A stretch of DNA of 64,000 nt from CAWDVH01 sp963805705 (GTDB taxonomy: Bacteria > Actinomycetota > Actinomycetes > Streptosporangiales > Streptosporangiaceae): contig CAWDVH010000001.1 in NCBI GenBank assembly GCA_963805705.1, positions 1,364,001-1,428,000 on the forward strand, read 5' to 3'. Below, piece by piece: positions 27,495-35,407 of this stretch. Numbering within the stretch: position 1 is the first letter of the stretch; each line of letters begins with the position of its first letter. The position numbers and the translations under genes are program-made. The notes under the pieces were generated by a model. It saw nothing but the letters and a program-made list of their open reading frames with translations. It was not told where the DNA came from and did no database searches.

Positions 27495-28112
27495 CTAGGC
27501 CAGCCGCAGGGATCGCTCGGGGGTCATGGATCCGAGCAGGCGCTCCAGGGCTACCTCGACGTCCTCACGCCACGACAGGGCGGTCTTCAGCTCCAGCCGC
27601 AGGCGCGGATAGCGCAGGTGCGGCCGGACCGTCTTGAACCCGACGGCGAGCAGGTAGTCCGCGGGCATCAAGCAGGCCCGGTTTTCCGCCCTGAGGTCGC
27701 CAAAGGCCTCGATTGCCTTAACTCCCCGCCGCATGAGGTCCTTGGCCAGGCCCTGCACCAGGATCCGGCCCAGGCCCCCGCCGGCGAACTCGTCAAGGAC
27801 ATGCGCGGTCATCAGGAGGACCGCATCGGCGCTGACCGGGCTGGTGGGGAAGGAAACTGACCGGGGTACGTAGACCGGCGGCGCGTACAGCATGTACCCG
27901 GCGGGGACGCTGTCGACGTAGAGAATCTTGCCGCAGCTTCCCCATTCGAGCAGCACGGAGGAAACCCAGGCTTCCTTCTCGAGCGCAGGATCACCTACCT
28001 CGAGGGACCGGGCCCGGCTCACGGGGTCGAGTTCCCAGAAAACGCAGCCACGGCACCTGGACGGCAGGTCGTCAAGATTGTCCAGCGTGATACTCGCGAG
28101 CCGGCGCGACAC
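27495..28112 (-). CDS. GNAT family N-acetyltransferase
   Basis: The 205-residue product from the GTG at 28112 reads VSRRLASITLDNLDDLPSRC then GCVFWELDP, with a CoA-binding-like region FAGGGLGRILVQGLAKDLMR and AIEAFGDLRAENRACLMPAD. A GGGGAG site lies five bases upstream of this GTG; the open frame continues upstream only through repetitive non-gene sequence. Similar acetyltransferases sit between trxA and parB in Streptomyces. The acceptor is unknown. Confidence 0.85.
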   Translation of the reverse strand: MSRRLASITLDNLDDLPSRCRGCVFWELDPVSRARSLEVGDPALEKEAWVSSVLLEWGSCGKILYVDSVPAGYMLYAPPVYVPRSVSFPTSPVSADAVLLMTAHVLDEFAGGGLGRILVQGLAKDLMRRGVKAIEAFGDLRAENRACLMPADYLLAVGFKTVRPHLRYPRLRLELKTALSWREDVEVALERLLGSMTPERSLRLA

Positions 28113-28292
28113 GTGGCTCCCCTGAGATCGACGGGCATGAATTCCGGCGGGGCCGCCCGTGGAACGCCCGCGATCTGTCGCAGCTCGCACTGCCGCGCCC
28201 GGCCCTGGTGCCCCATGGTACTCACCAGGGCGCAGCGGTGACGAGGCGCGGTCTCTGCCGCTCGCACTCTGGGCCTGGGGCGGCTCTGCCCC

Positions 28293-28356
28293 GCGTGTGC
28301 CCGGCCCCGCGTGTGCCCGGCCCCGCGTGTGCCCGGCCCCGCGTGTGCCCGGCCCG
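28293..28356. repeat. 16-bp tandem repeat, four copies
   Basis: The unit GCGTGTGCCCGGCCCC is repeated four times with the last base changed in copy four. Further CCCGGCCCGG-rich imperfect repeats follow to about 28410. It fills the 336-base gap between the divergent GNAT and threonine aldolase genes, where I see no gene. Confidence 0.85.
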
Positions 28357-28448
28357 GCACGTCTCTGCCCGGCCCGGCTCTGCCCGGGCGGCCCGGCCCG
28401 GCCCGTGCTGCCGGATGCCTTCGCCGCACCGCTCGCTAGGCTCGGCTG

Positions 28449-29477
28449 GTGACAATTCCACGAAAGAGCTTCGGCAGCGACAATCACTCGGGCGCGCACC
28501 CGGCAGTCCTGCGCGCGCTGGCAGAGGCCAACTCAGGCGACGCGGCACCCTACGGCGGCGATCCGCGGACCGCCCTGGCCGCCAGGCAGATCTGCGACGC
28601 GTTCGGCGCGCAGGACGCATTCTTCGTCTTCAACGGCACGGCGGCGAACGTGCTCGGCCTCAGCCTGATGCTCCGCCCGTTCGAGGCGGTGATCTGCGCG
28701 GAATCCGCACATCTCAACGTCGATGAGTGCGGTGCCCCGGAGCGGGTGCTGGGCAGCAAGCTCCTGCTGGTACCGACCCCGGATGGCAAGCTGACGCCCG
28801 AGCTCATCGCCGCCCGGCTGGCCGGGCGCGGCGATGAGCACCGGGCCCAGCCGCATGTCGTCGGGATCGCCCAGGTAACCGAGCTGGGTACCTGCTACAC
28901 GCTCGCGGAGCTGCGGCGGCTTCGCGAGTTCTGCCAGGCGGAAGACCTGCTGATCTACATGGATGGCGCCCGCCTGGCCAACGCCGCGGCCTTCCTCGAC
29001 TGCAAGCTGGCGGAGCTGGCGGCCGACGTTGACGTCCTCAGCTTCGGCGGGACCAAGAACGGCGCGGTCGGCACCGAGGCGGTCATCGTGATGCGGGCCG
29101 AGCTCGCATCGAGCGTGCCGTTCCAGCGCAAGCAGCAGATGCAGCTCGCCTCGAAGATGCGCTTCCTGTCTGCTCAGTTCACCGCGCTGCTCGAGGATCA
29201 GCTATGGCTGCGGAATGCGCTCCACGCCAACGCCATGGCCCGCCGGCTCGAAGCCGGGATCAGCGAGATCCCCGGAGTCAGGCTGAGTTACCCAGTTCAG
29301 TCCAATGCTGTCTTCGCGGCACTGGATCCGGCTCGCATCGAGGAGCTCCAGCGCGAGTGGAACTTCCATGTGTGGGACGAGGGCCAGCATGTGGTGCGCT
29401 GGATGACCGCATTCGACACTACCGAGCATGACGTGGACATGTTCCTGCACGCGGTGCGCGGCACGACTGCCCGGTAG
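28449..29477 (+). CDS. ltaE: Low-specificity L-threonine aldolase
   Basis: This PLP enzyme splits threonine/allo-threonine to glycine and acetaldehyde. The 342-residue protein starts (GTG) MTIPRKSFGSDNHSGAHPAV and carries FFVFNGTAANVLGLSLM, HLNVDECGAPE, LLIYMDGARLANAAA and the PLP-binding LSFGGTKNGAVGTEA with Lys at about 203. End sequence HVWDEGQHVVRWMTAFDTTE is family-like. It stands alone between the GC-rich repeat region and parS/parB. Confidence 0.92.
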   Translation: MTIPRKSFGSDNHSGAHPAVLRALAEANSGDAAPYGGDPRTALAARQICDAFGAQDAFFVFNGTAANVLGLSLMLRPFEAVICAESAHLNVDECGAPERVLGSKLLLVPTPDGKLTPELIAARLAGRGDEHRAQPHVVGIAQVTELGTCYTLAELRRLREFCQAEDLLIYMDGARLANAAAFLDCKLAELAADVDVLSFGGTKNGAVGTEAVIVMRAELASSVPFQRKQQMQLASKMRFLSAQFTALLEDQLWLRNALHANAMARRLEAGISEIPGVRLSYPVQSNAVFAALDPARIEELQREWNFHVWDEGQHVVRWMTAFDTTEHDVDMFLHAVRGTTAR

Positions 29478-29481
29478 CGCC

Positions 29482-29495
29482 GTTCCGCGTGAAAC
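29482..29495. other. parS-like site 3 (one mismatch)
   Basis: GTTCCGCGTGAAAC differs by one base from GTTCCACGTGAAAC, the reverse of Streptomyces-type parS. It lies just after the threonine aldolase stop and within 60 bases of a perfect site. ParB binding is inferred. Confidence 0.6.
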
Positions 29496-29540
29496 GGCGT
29501 CCTGGCCACCGCGCTTCAGGAGCGCTGCGCTCCGGGCACC

Positions 29541-29554
29541 GTTTCACGTGGAAC
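29541..29554. other. parS centromere site 1
   Basis: GTTTCACGTGGAAC is a perfect match to the Streptomyces-type parS sequence, bound by ParB to nucleate the origin segregation complex. It lies between ltaE and parB. Confidence 0.95.
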
Positions 29555-29576
29555 CTCACGGTGCCTACCTGACACC

Positions 29577-29590
29577 GTTTCACGTGGAAC
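29577..29590. other. parS centromere site 2, overlapping the parB stop codon
   Basis: A second perfect GTTTCACGTGGAAC, 36 bases from site 1. The parB stop codon (reverse of TCA at 29580-29582) is inside this palindrome, so the end of parB is itself a ParB-binding site. Confidence 0.95.
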
Positions 29591-30542
29591 CCCGGCCCTG
29601 GCCATCTCCCGGCGACATGCTCTCGACGATCCGCTCCAGATCCTGCAGTGAGGCGAACTCTACGACGATCTTTCCCTTGCGCTGACCGAGCTCCACCTTG
29701 ACCCTTGTCTCGAAGACATCGGACAGGCGGTCGGCCAGCTCTTTCAGGCCCGGGGCTACCGGCCTCCTGCTGGCCGGCTGCCGGGGGGCCTTGGCCGGCT
29801 GAGCGCCCATGGCCACTATTTCCTCGACGGCACGCACCGAGAGCCCCTCGGCCACTATCCGGTGGGCCAGCCGGTCCTGCGCCTGGGCGTCGGTGACCGA
29901 CAGCAAGGCCCGGGCGTGACCGGCGCTCAGAACACCGGCCGCGACACGCTTCTGCACGGCGGGCGGCAGATTCAGCAGCCTGATCGTATTCGAGATGTGC
30001 GGCCGGGACCGGCCCACCCGGCGGGCGAGCTCATCGTGGGTCGCGGAGAAGTCGTCGAGCAGCTGCTGATAGGCCGCAGCCTCTTCCAGCGGATTGAGCT
30101 GCTCCCGGTGCAGGTTCTCTATCAGCGCATCCCTGAGCAGATCATCGTCAGTGGTCTCCCGGACGATGGCCGGGATCATGGCCAGCTCCGCGAGCTGGCA
30201 GGCGCGCCACCGCCGCTCGCCCATCACTATCTCGTAGCGGCCCGCGCCCGCCTTCCGGACGACAATGGGCTGCAGCAGGCCTACCGCGCGGATCGACGCC
30301 GCCAGTTCCCCGAGTGCGTCCTCGTCGAAGGCCTGGCGCGGCTGGCGCGGATTCGGGACTATCGCACCGGCCGGGACTTCCTCGAAGTAAGCGCCCGCGA
30401 CATCGGCCCGGTATCCGCCATCCGGCGCCCCGTGCACGTCATCTGCGGGCGTCCCGGAGGCGGCCGCAGCCGTCGGGGCGGCCGCAGCCGTGGGGATGAG
30501 CGCCCCGAGCCCTCTTCCCAGTCCCCGCTTCTGCGCAGGCAT
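29580..30542 (-). CDS. parB: Chromosome partitioning protein ParB
   Basis: ParB binds parS and, with ParA, segregates the origin region. The 320-residue protein starts MPAQKRGLGRGLGALIPTAA, then an Ala/Pro-rich linker, VPAGAIVPNPRQPRQAFDED, the CTP-binding motif GERRWRACQLA, LIENLHREQLNPLEEAAAYQ, the helix-turn-helix ARRVGRSRPHISNTIRLLNL, and a C-terminal dimer domain RVKVELGQRKGKIVVEFASL. ATG 30542 has GAGGAGAGG upstream. It is downstream of parA on the same strand. Confidence 0.96.
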   Translation of the reverse strand: MPAQKRGLGRGLGALIPTAAAAPTAAAASGTPADDVHGAPDGGYRADVAGAYFEEVPAGAIVPNPRQPRQAFDEDALGELAASIRAVGLLQPIVVRKAGAGRYEIVMGERRWRACQLAELAMIPAIVRETTDDDLLRDALIENLHREQLNPLEEAAAYQQLLDDFSATHDELARRVGRSRPHISNTIRLLNLPPAVQKRVAAGVLSAGHARALLSVTDAQAQDRLAHRIVAEGLSVRAVEEIVAMGAQPAKAPRQPASRRPVAPGLKELADRLSDVFETRVKVELGQRKGKIVVEFASLQDLERIVESMSPGDGQGRGST

Positions 30543-30677
30543 TGGCCTCTCCTCGCTGTCAGCACCGGCTCCGGCCGAAGGGTACCGGGGGCGGGCCGGG
30601 CCCGGCCGTCCGGCCGGCTGTGCGTGACCTATCCTGCCAGCTGAGCCCGCGGCTGCGGACAGGATGCAACCAGGCCC

Positions 30678-30686
30678 TGTGGACAA
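30678..30686 (-). promoter_or_regulatory. DnaA box between parA and parB
   Basis: TGTGGACAA, the reverse of TTGTCCACA, the high-affinity DnaA box of Streptomyces. It lies in the 285-base gap between parA and parB, 136 bases upstream of the parB start. A-rich sequence (AAGAAAAAAATCGAAGA) follows. Function is inferred. Confidence 0.6.
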
Positions 30687-30760
30687 CCAGAGTGAGCTGT
30701 GGAAATTGCTTGCTCAAAGAAAAAAATCGAAGATCAGTTTGATTGAACAGCGATGGCCGA

Positions 30761-30843
30761 CTGACCGGGCTGACCGGCCGCCGACGGCGGCACTCGGCTG
30801 ACCGGGCTGACCGGCCGCGCGGGGCACTCAGCTGACCGGGCTG
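30761..30843. repeat. Spaced direct repeats reaching into the end of parA
   Basis: CTGACCGGGCTGACCGGCCG occurs at 30761-30780 and 30798-30817. A shortened copy, CTGACCGGGCTG, is at 30832-30843 inside the last codons of parA. The flanks (GGCACTC) also recur, suggesting that the parA end has been duplicated downstream. Confidence 0.7.
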
Positions 30844-31715
30844 GTGTTGCGGTAGGCCATCTCCCGCGCCGCCTCCAGGTACGCGAGCGCACCGCTTGAG
30901 CCGGGATCGTAGGTCATCACGGACTGCCCGTAGCTCGGCGCCTCCGACACCCGGACGCTGCGTGGTATCACCGAGCCGAGGACTATCTCGCCGAAATGCT
31001 CCCGGACCTCATCGGCCACCTGCGAGGCGAGGCGGGTGCGCCCGTCGTACATGGTCAGCAGGATGGTCGTGACGCTCAGCGGCGGGTTGAGGTGGCTTCT
31101 GACCAGCTCCACCGTGCGCAGCAACTGCTCGAGTCCCTCCAGCGCGTAGTACTCGCACTGGATCGGGATCAGCACCTCCGGCGCGGCGACCAGCGCGTTG
31201 ACGGTCAGCAGGCCGAGCGAGGGCGGACAGTCGATGAGGATGTAGTCCAGGCCGGAGGCGTCATACCCGGCTACCGCCCGCATCAGCCGCGATTCCCTGG
31301 CCACCAGCGGGACGAGCTCGATCTCGGCGCCGGCCAGGTCGATCGTCGCCGGCGCGCAGAAGAGCCTGGTGAAGCCGCCCACCGGCCGGACGATCGCCGC
31401 CAGCGGCTGTCCCTCGACCAGGACGTTGTAGATGGACTCGACGCCGGCGTGATGATCGACGTCGAGGGCAGTAGAGGCATTTCCCTGCGGATCGAGATCG
31501 ATGATCAGCACCCTGGAGCCATTCATGGCCAGGCTCGCCGCCAGGTTGACGGCGGTCGTCGTCTTGCCGACTCCGCCCTTCTGGTTCGCGACGGTAATGA
31601 CCCGGCAGGAGCTCGGGCGCGGCCACGACTGACCGCCCGACCGGGCCACCACGGCCGCCCTGGCCGCCCTGGCGATGGGCGTATCCGCCGACGCCGACGC
31701 CGCCGGAGTGGCCAT
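30828..31715 (-). CDS. parA: Chromosome partitioning ATPase ParA, internal start within the RsmG-ParA frame
   Basis: From the ATG at 31715 (MATPAASASADTPIARAARA) the product is 295 residues. It has the deviant Walker A motif VITVANQKGGVGKTTTAVNL, RVLIIDLDPQGNASTALDVD, the Walker B region YILIDCPPSLGLLTVNALVA and IPIQCEYYALEGLEQLLRTV. GAGGGAGG lies five bases upstream of this ATG, one of the best ribosome binding sites in the window, so separate ParA synthesis is likely whatever the fate of the fusion. ParA forms the ATP-dependent gradient that moves ParB-parS complexes. It precedes parB on the same strand. Confidence 0.93.
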   Translation of the reverse strand: MATPAASASADTPIARAARAAVVARSGGQSWPRPSSCRVITVANQKGGVGKTTTAVNLAASLAMNGSRVLIIDLDPQGNASTALDVDHHAGVESIYNVLVEGQPLAAIVRPVGGFTRLFCAPATIDLAGAEIELVPLVARESRLMRAVAGYDASGLDYILIDCPPSLGLLTVNALVAAPEVLIPIQCEYYALEGLEQLLRTVELVRSHLNPPLSVTTILLTMYDGRTRLASQVADEVREHFGEIVLGSVIPRSVRVSEAPSYGQSVMTYDPGSSGALAYLEAAREMAYRNTSPVS

Positions 31716-32708
31716 CTCGTCCTCCCTCTCGCCGGGTCCCGCGGCGGGAGTGCCGGGGATCTTCGATCTGATCACGGTGCCCTGGCCGGTGACCGCTATC
31801 TCCGCGGGCCAGCCCAGGCCCGCGGCTCCCGTGCTGGCGCCTGCCGGCACCGCGCGCCGCGCGGCATCTGGGGAGCCGGGCCGGGACGGCCAGCCCAGGC
31901 CCGGTGCGGCCACCATCATCCCGCTCTGCTCAGCCACCGCTTCGCCGGCCGTTCGGCCGGCCTTTCCGCGGGAGCGGCCCGCGCCCGCCCGAGCCGTAAC
32001 CGCCCTTGGCCGGGCCGGCCGGCCCCCGTGCTGGGCCGCGCCCGTCCGTGGCGACGTGCCCGGCCGGTGCCGCGCGGGCCCGGTCGTGAACACGACCACG
32101 GTCGCAGCCGGGTCGACCCTACCGCTCCCGGCCTGAACCAGCTCTATGTCCCTGGCGCCCAGCTGACGAAGGGCTGGCTGCGCCCGCGTGAGCTCATCCG
32201 CCGCCCCGGCGCCCTTGATCGCGAGCACCAGCCCGCCGGGCTTGGCCAGGCCAGCCGCCATGCCCGCGAGCCGGTCCATGGGCGCGACAGCGCGCGCGAT
32301 CACCACGTCAGCCGCGATCTGCCCGGCCAGGTCCTCCGCGCGTCCCCGGCGCACGGCGGCGTTGGCCAGGCCGAGCGCCGCCACGCATTCGGTCAGGAAC
32401 AATGCCCGGCGCGCCATCGGCTCCAGCAGCGTGACCTCCGCATCGGGCAGCAGCATGGCCAGGACGATGCCGGGCAGGCCAGCCCCGGAACCAAGATCGA
32501 CCAGGGAGCAGGGCACCGGTATCAGCTCCGCGACGACGGCGCAGTTGAGCAGGTGCCGGTCCCATATGCGAACGGCCTCGGCGGGCCCGACCAGGCCGCG
32601 CTCGACGCCGGGGCCGATGAGCAGCTGCGCGTACTGCTCGGCGAGCGGCAGGCGGGAGCCGAAGATCTCGCGTGCCGCGGGGGGCGGTGCCGGCACGTCG
32701 CGGCGCAC
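30828..32708 (-). CDS. rsmG: RsmG-ParA continuous reading frame (16S rRNA G527 methyltransferase joined to ParA)
   Basis: RsmG methylates N7 of G527 in 16S rRNA. The RsmG part spans about 32708 to 31960: AAREIFGSRLPLAEQYAQLL, WDRHLLNCAVVAELI, the SAM-binding VDLGSGAGLPGIVLAMLLP, EPMARRALFLTECVAALGL and DVVIARAVAPMDRLAGMA, ending VVVFTTGPARHRPG. No stop codon follows. The same frame continues through about 110 Ala/Arg/Pro-rich residues straight into parA and stops only at 30828. A fused product of about 626 residues is thus encoded, although ParA also has its own start inside. The RsmG start is uncertain: the GTG at 32708 suits the family, and the frame remains open upstream into jag. Both parts look intact, so either the fusion is real or an indel removed the rsmG stop. 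Confidence 0.85.
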   Translation of the reverse strand: MRRDVPAPPPAAREIFGSRLPLAEQYAQLLIGPGVERGLVGPAEAVRIWDRHLLNCAVVAELIPVPCSLVDLGSGAGLPGIVLAMLLPDAEVTLLEPMARRALFLTECVAALGLANAAVRRGRAEDLAGQIAADVVIARAVAPMDRLAGMAAGLAKPGGLVLAIKGAGAADELTRAQPALRQLGARDIELVQAGSGRVDPAATVVVFTTGPARHRPGTSPRTGAAQHGGRPARPRAVTARAGAGRSRGKAGRTAGEAVAEQSGMMVAAPGLGWPSRPGSPDAARRAVPAGASTGAAGLGWPAEIAVTGQGTVIRSKIPGTPAAGPGEREDEMATPAASASADTPIARAARAAVVARSGGQSWPRPSSCRVITVANQKGGVGKTTTAVNLAASLAMNGSRVLIIDLDPQGNASTALDVDHHAGVESIYNVLVEGQPLAAIVRPVGGFTRLFCAPATIDLAGAEIELVPLVARESRLMRAVAGYDASGLDYILIDCPPSLGLLTVNALVAAPEVLIPIQCEYYALEGLEQLLRTVELVRSHLNPPLSVTTILLTMYDGRTRLASQVADEVREHFGEIVLGSVIPRSVRVSEAPSYGQSVMTYDPGSSGALAYLEAAREMAYRNTSPVS

Positions 32709-32745
32709 CTCAGAGGCGCGTGAGCTGATGACTACCTCCCCTGAC

Positions 32746-33447
32746 TCAGCCGACAGGGAGAACGACCACCTTCCGGTCGGGCTCCTCGCCCTCGGATTCA
32801 CTGCGGAGCCCGGCCGCGGCGACCGCGTCATGCACGATCTTGCGCTCGAACGGGTTCATCGCCCAGAGCTTCTTGGGGGCGCCGGTTCGCTTGACCTCGT
32901 CGGCGGCATTCGTGCCCGCTTCCGCGAGCTCAGCCCGCCGCCGGAGGCGGTATCCGCCGACATCGAGCATGATCCGCGTCCGGGCGCCGGTCTGCCGGTG
33001 GACGGCGAGCCTGGTCAGCTCCTGCAGCGCCTCGAGCACCTCGCCCCGCGATCCGACCAGCTCGTCAAGGGTGGCACCGACGACCGAGACCACCGCGCGA
33101 TCGCCCTCGACGTCCATGTCGATATCGCCGTCCAGGTCGGCGACATCCAGCAGCCCTTCGATGTAGTCGGCCGCTATCTCGCCTTCCAGCTCCAGATCGG
33201 CCAGGACGGGCTCGGCCACGGCTTCCGCCGCCGGCCCGGCGCCCTCGGCCGGCCCGGCCTCTTCCCGGCCTGCCTGGCTCTCGTCCCCGGCAGCGCCCTG
33301 CGGCTCGCTGTGACCAAGATCGCCGGCCTCGGCGCTGTGGTCATCGGCGCTGAGGCCATCGGCGCTGAGTCCATCAGTATCCGCCGCTTCGGGCTGCTCG
33401 GCGGCATCGGACCGCGGGTCTGCGACCGCGTTTTCCCCTTGGCTCAC
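32746..33447 (-). CDS. jag: Jag/KhpB-like R3H and KH domain RNA-binding protein
   Basis: The 233-residue protein has an acidic N-terminus with repeated LSADG-type units, then a Jag KH region (IEGLLDVADLDGDIDMDVEG and GATLDELVGSRGEVLEALQE), then an R3H domain (TRIMLDVGGYRLRRRAELAE and KKLWAMNPFERKIVHDAVAA). I chose the GTG at 33447, seven bases after GGAGGA; a TTG six bases upstream is too close to it. It lies between yidC and rsmG, the invariant order in actinobacteria, and probably binds RNA with KhpA. Confidence 0.92.
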   Translation of the reverse strand: MSQGENAVADPRSDAAEQPEAADTDGLSADGLSADDHSAEAGDLGHSEPQGAAGDESQAGREEAGPAEGAGPAAEAVAEPVLADLELEGEIAADYIEGLLDVADLDGDIDMDVEGDRAVVSVVGATLDELVGSRGEVLEALQELTRLAVHRQTGARTRIMLDVGGYRLRRRAELAEAGTNAADEVKRTGAPKKLWAMNPFERKIVHDAVAAAGLRSESEGEEPDRKVVVLPVG

Positions 33448-33515
33448 GACCAAGTCCTCCTACGTCGGGGTTGACCTCTGCCTGACCGGCTTACCGCACG
33501 GCGGCACGGCACGCC

Positions 33516-34685
33516 TCAGCGCTTGCCGGAGCGCTTGCTGCGGGTCTGCCGCTGGGGCTGCTGCCTGACGAGCTTAACGTCGGGCACTTCCGGCTCGGGC
33601 TCGGGCTCAGGACGGGCCTTGCTAAATCTTCGCAGCATCCCTCCGCCGGCCGACGGCGCGGGTGCGGCGGGGGGCGCCTTCCCGGCCGGGGGCGCCTTGG
33701 CGGTGGGGGGTGCCTTGGCGGTGGGGGGTGCCTGCTTGGCCGTCCCCGGCGAGGCAGGCCGGGACGAGGCCTGGCCCGATGCGGCCCGGGGGCCGCGCAC
33801 CTTGCCGTTGCCGCTGCCCGTCCCGTTCCCGTTGCCCGACGGGCCGATCTGGGGGCGGACCACGCTGCCGGGGATGACACTGCCGCCCCCGGCCGCGGCA
33901 CCCGCCGCGGCGGGCATCGGGAATCGCCTGAACAGGACCCACTGCTGGCCGAGCGTCCAGAGGTTGGTCGTCACCCAGTACAAGACCAGGCCGAAGGGCC
34001 AGTAGAGGCCGGACAGCGCGAAGAACGGCATGATGTAGGCCATGTACTTCTGCGACTGACCCATCGGGTTGTCCGGCCCCGCCGTCGGCATCATGCCGCG
34101 CTTCATGCTCTGCCGCACGGTCAGGTACGTCGTGGCCATGCTGATCATGACCGTGCCGAGGATGACGATCTTCGCGTGCAGCGGGACCGCCTCGCCGTGG
34201 GCAAACAGGAACTTGTCCGCCACCGTCACACCGAGGATCGAGGCATGCTGCGCGCTCTCGACCATGGGCAGCGGCAGGCCGTACTTCGGTACCTGCCCCG
34301 GCTTCCACTCGGCGATCGCCTTCAGCACGCTGAACAGCGCGAAGAACACGGGCAGCTGCGCGGCGACCGGCAGGCAGCCCATCAGCGGGTTGACGCCCGC
34401 CTCCTTGTACAGCTTCATCATTTCTTCGTTGAGCGCCTGCTTGTCGCCTTTGTACTTCTTGCGCAGGGCGGTCATCTGCGGCCCGAGCGCGGTCATCGCC
34501 CGTGTCGTGTGCATCTGCTTGATGAACAGCGGCACCATGATCAGGCGCATCAGCACCACGAGGAGCACGATCGACAGGGCCCAGGTCCAGCCGCTGGCCG
34601 GGCCGAATATCGGAGCCAGCCCGCGATAGATCTGAGTCAGCACCCAGGCGACTGCCTCGTACAGCGGGTTCAGGGGGTTACCCAC
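33516..34685 (-). CDS. yidC: Membrane protein insertase YidC
   Basis: YidC inserts membrane proteins with or without SecYEG. The 389-residue protein starts (GTG) MGNPLNPLYEAVAWVLTQIY, then TM1 and the conserved LMRLIMVPLFIKQMHTTRAM with the groove arginine, the coiled-coil hairpin LGPQMTALRKKYKGDKQALN, PLMGCLPVAAQLPVFFALFS, and YIMPFFALSGLYWPFGLVLY before VTTNLW. About 115 C-terminal residues are Ala/Pro/Lys-rich with repeated PPTAKA units. It overlaps yidD by eight bases. Confidence 0.96.
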   Translation of the reverse strand: MGNPLNPLYEAVAWVLTQIYRGLAPIFGPASGWTWALSIVLLVVLMRLIMVPLFIKQMHTTRAMTALGPQMTALRKKYKGDKQALNEEMMKLYKEAGVNPLMGCLPVAAQLPVFFALFSVLKAIAEWKPGQVPKYGLPLPMVESAQHASILGVTVADKFLFAHGEAVPLHAKIVILGTVMISMATTYLTVRQSMKRGMMPTAGPDNPMGQSQKYMAYIMPFFALSGLYWPFGLVLYWVTTNLWTLGQQWVLFRRFPMPAAAGAAAGGGSVIPGSVVRPQIGPSGNGNGTGSGNGKVRGPRAASGQASSRPASPGTAKQAPPTAKAPPTAKAPPAGKAPPAAPAPSAGGGMLRRFSKARPEPEPEPEVPDVKLVRQQPQRQTRSKRSGKR

Positions 34686-35019
34686 CTGCTAGCTCCCTTG
34701 TCTTCGGATCAGCAGCCCCGGCGCCTCGCGCCGCTGATGCACGGGCTCCGGAACGCGCGGGCGGCACCGGGTCGAGTCCCCCGGCGTGGAACGGATGACA
34801 GCGGCTGAGCCGCCGGACGGCGAGCCAGGATCCCCGCAGCGCGCCATGGACCCGCACCGACTCCAGGGCGTAGGCGCTGCAGGAAGGAGAGAAGCGGCAG
34901 CTCGGCAGCAGCAAAGGGCTCACGAAACGGCGATAACCAGTCAGCAGCAGCATCAGCAGCCGGGCCGCCGGCGACGGCCGCCCGGCCTCCCGGACTCGCA
35001 CTGCGGTTCTCACCGACAC
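34678..35019 (-). CDS. yidD: Membrane protein insertion efficiency factor YidD
   Basis: The 113-residue protein holds LLMLLLTGYRRFVSPLLLPS followed by CRFSPSCSAYALESVRVHGA and RRLSRCHPFHAGGLDPVP, the diagnostic YidD cysteine pattern. It assists YidC. It overlaps rnpA by 10 bases and yidC by 8, indicating translational coupling along rpmH-rnpA-yidD-yidC. GTG start. Confidence 0.94.
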   Translation of the reverse strand: MSVRTAVRVREAGRPSPAARLLMLLLTGYRRFVSPLLLPSCRFSPSCSAYALESVRVHGALRGSWLAVRRLSRCHPFHAGGLDPVPPARSGARASAARGAGAADPKTRELAGG

Positions 35020-35372
35020 TGCACCCCACCCTGCCGCCGAAGCAGCGCACCGATTACCAGGTCGAGTTCGGCGGCTATATCCGCCTGGGGTGCTGTCGCG
35101 GCTCGGGGATTAGCCCGCAACACAAGCAGGCTACCTCCAGGAAGCGATGCCAGGTACCCGCGGGCCAGATGACGTAGCTGCCGCCGGACCCGGTTGCGGA
35201 CTACTGCCGGCCCGACCGCCCGGCTCACGACAAAGCCGACCCTGGCGGGCTCGTCATGGCCGGCCCGGATGAGCAGGTGGCCAGACAGCAGCGGCTGGCC
35301 CGCACGGCTGCCGCCGCGGACCGCCTGCGAGAATTCCGTGCCCCGCCGCATCCGGGCCGCCGCGGGAAGCAT
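35010..35372 (-). CDS. rnpA: Ribonuclease P protein component
   Basis: This protein helps RNase P RNA mature tRNA 5' ends. The 120-residue product starts MLPAAARMRRGTEFSQAVRG and has RVGFVVSRAVGPAVVRNRVR then RQLRHLARGYLASLPGG, the RNR signature of the family. It is encoded 36 bases after rpmH. Confidence 0.95.
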   Translation of the reverse strand: MLPAAARMRRGTEFSQAVRGGSRAGQPLLSGHLLIRAGHDEPARVGFVVSRAVGPAVVRNRVRRQLRHLARGYLASLPGGSLLVLRANPRAATAPQADIAAELDLVIGALLRRQGGVQCR

Positions 35373-35407
35373 GGATGATCACCGATGCGCGAAAGAGGCC
35401 CGTGCCG

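Noticed and set aside
28293..28356. Tandem repeats considered as a CRISPR array
   Set aside because: Units are 16 bases, directly adjacent with no unique spacers, and no cas genes are present.
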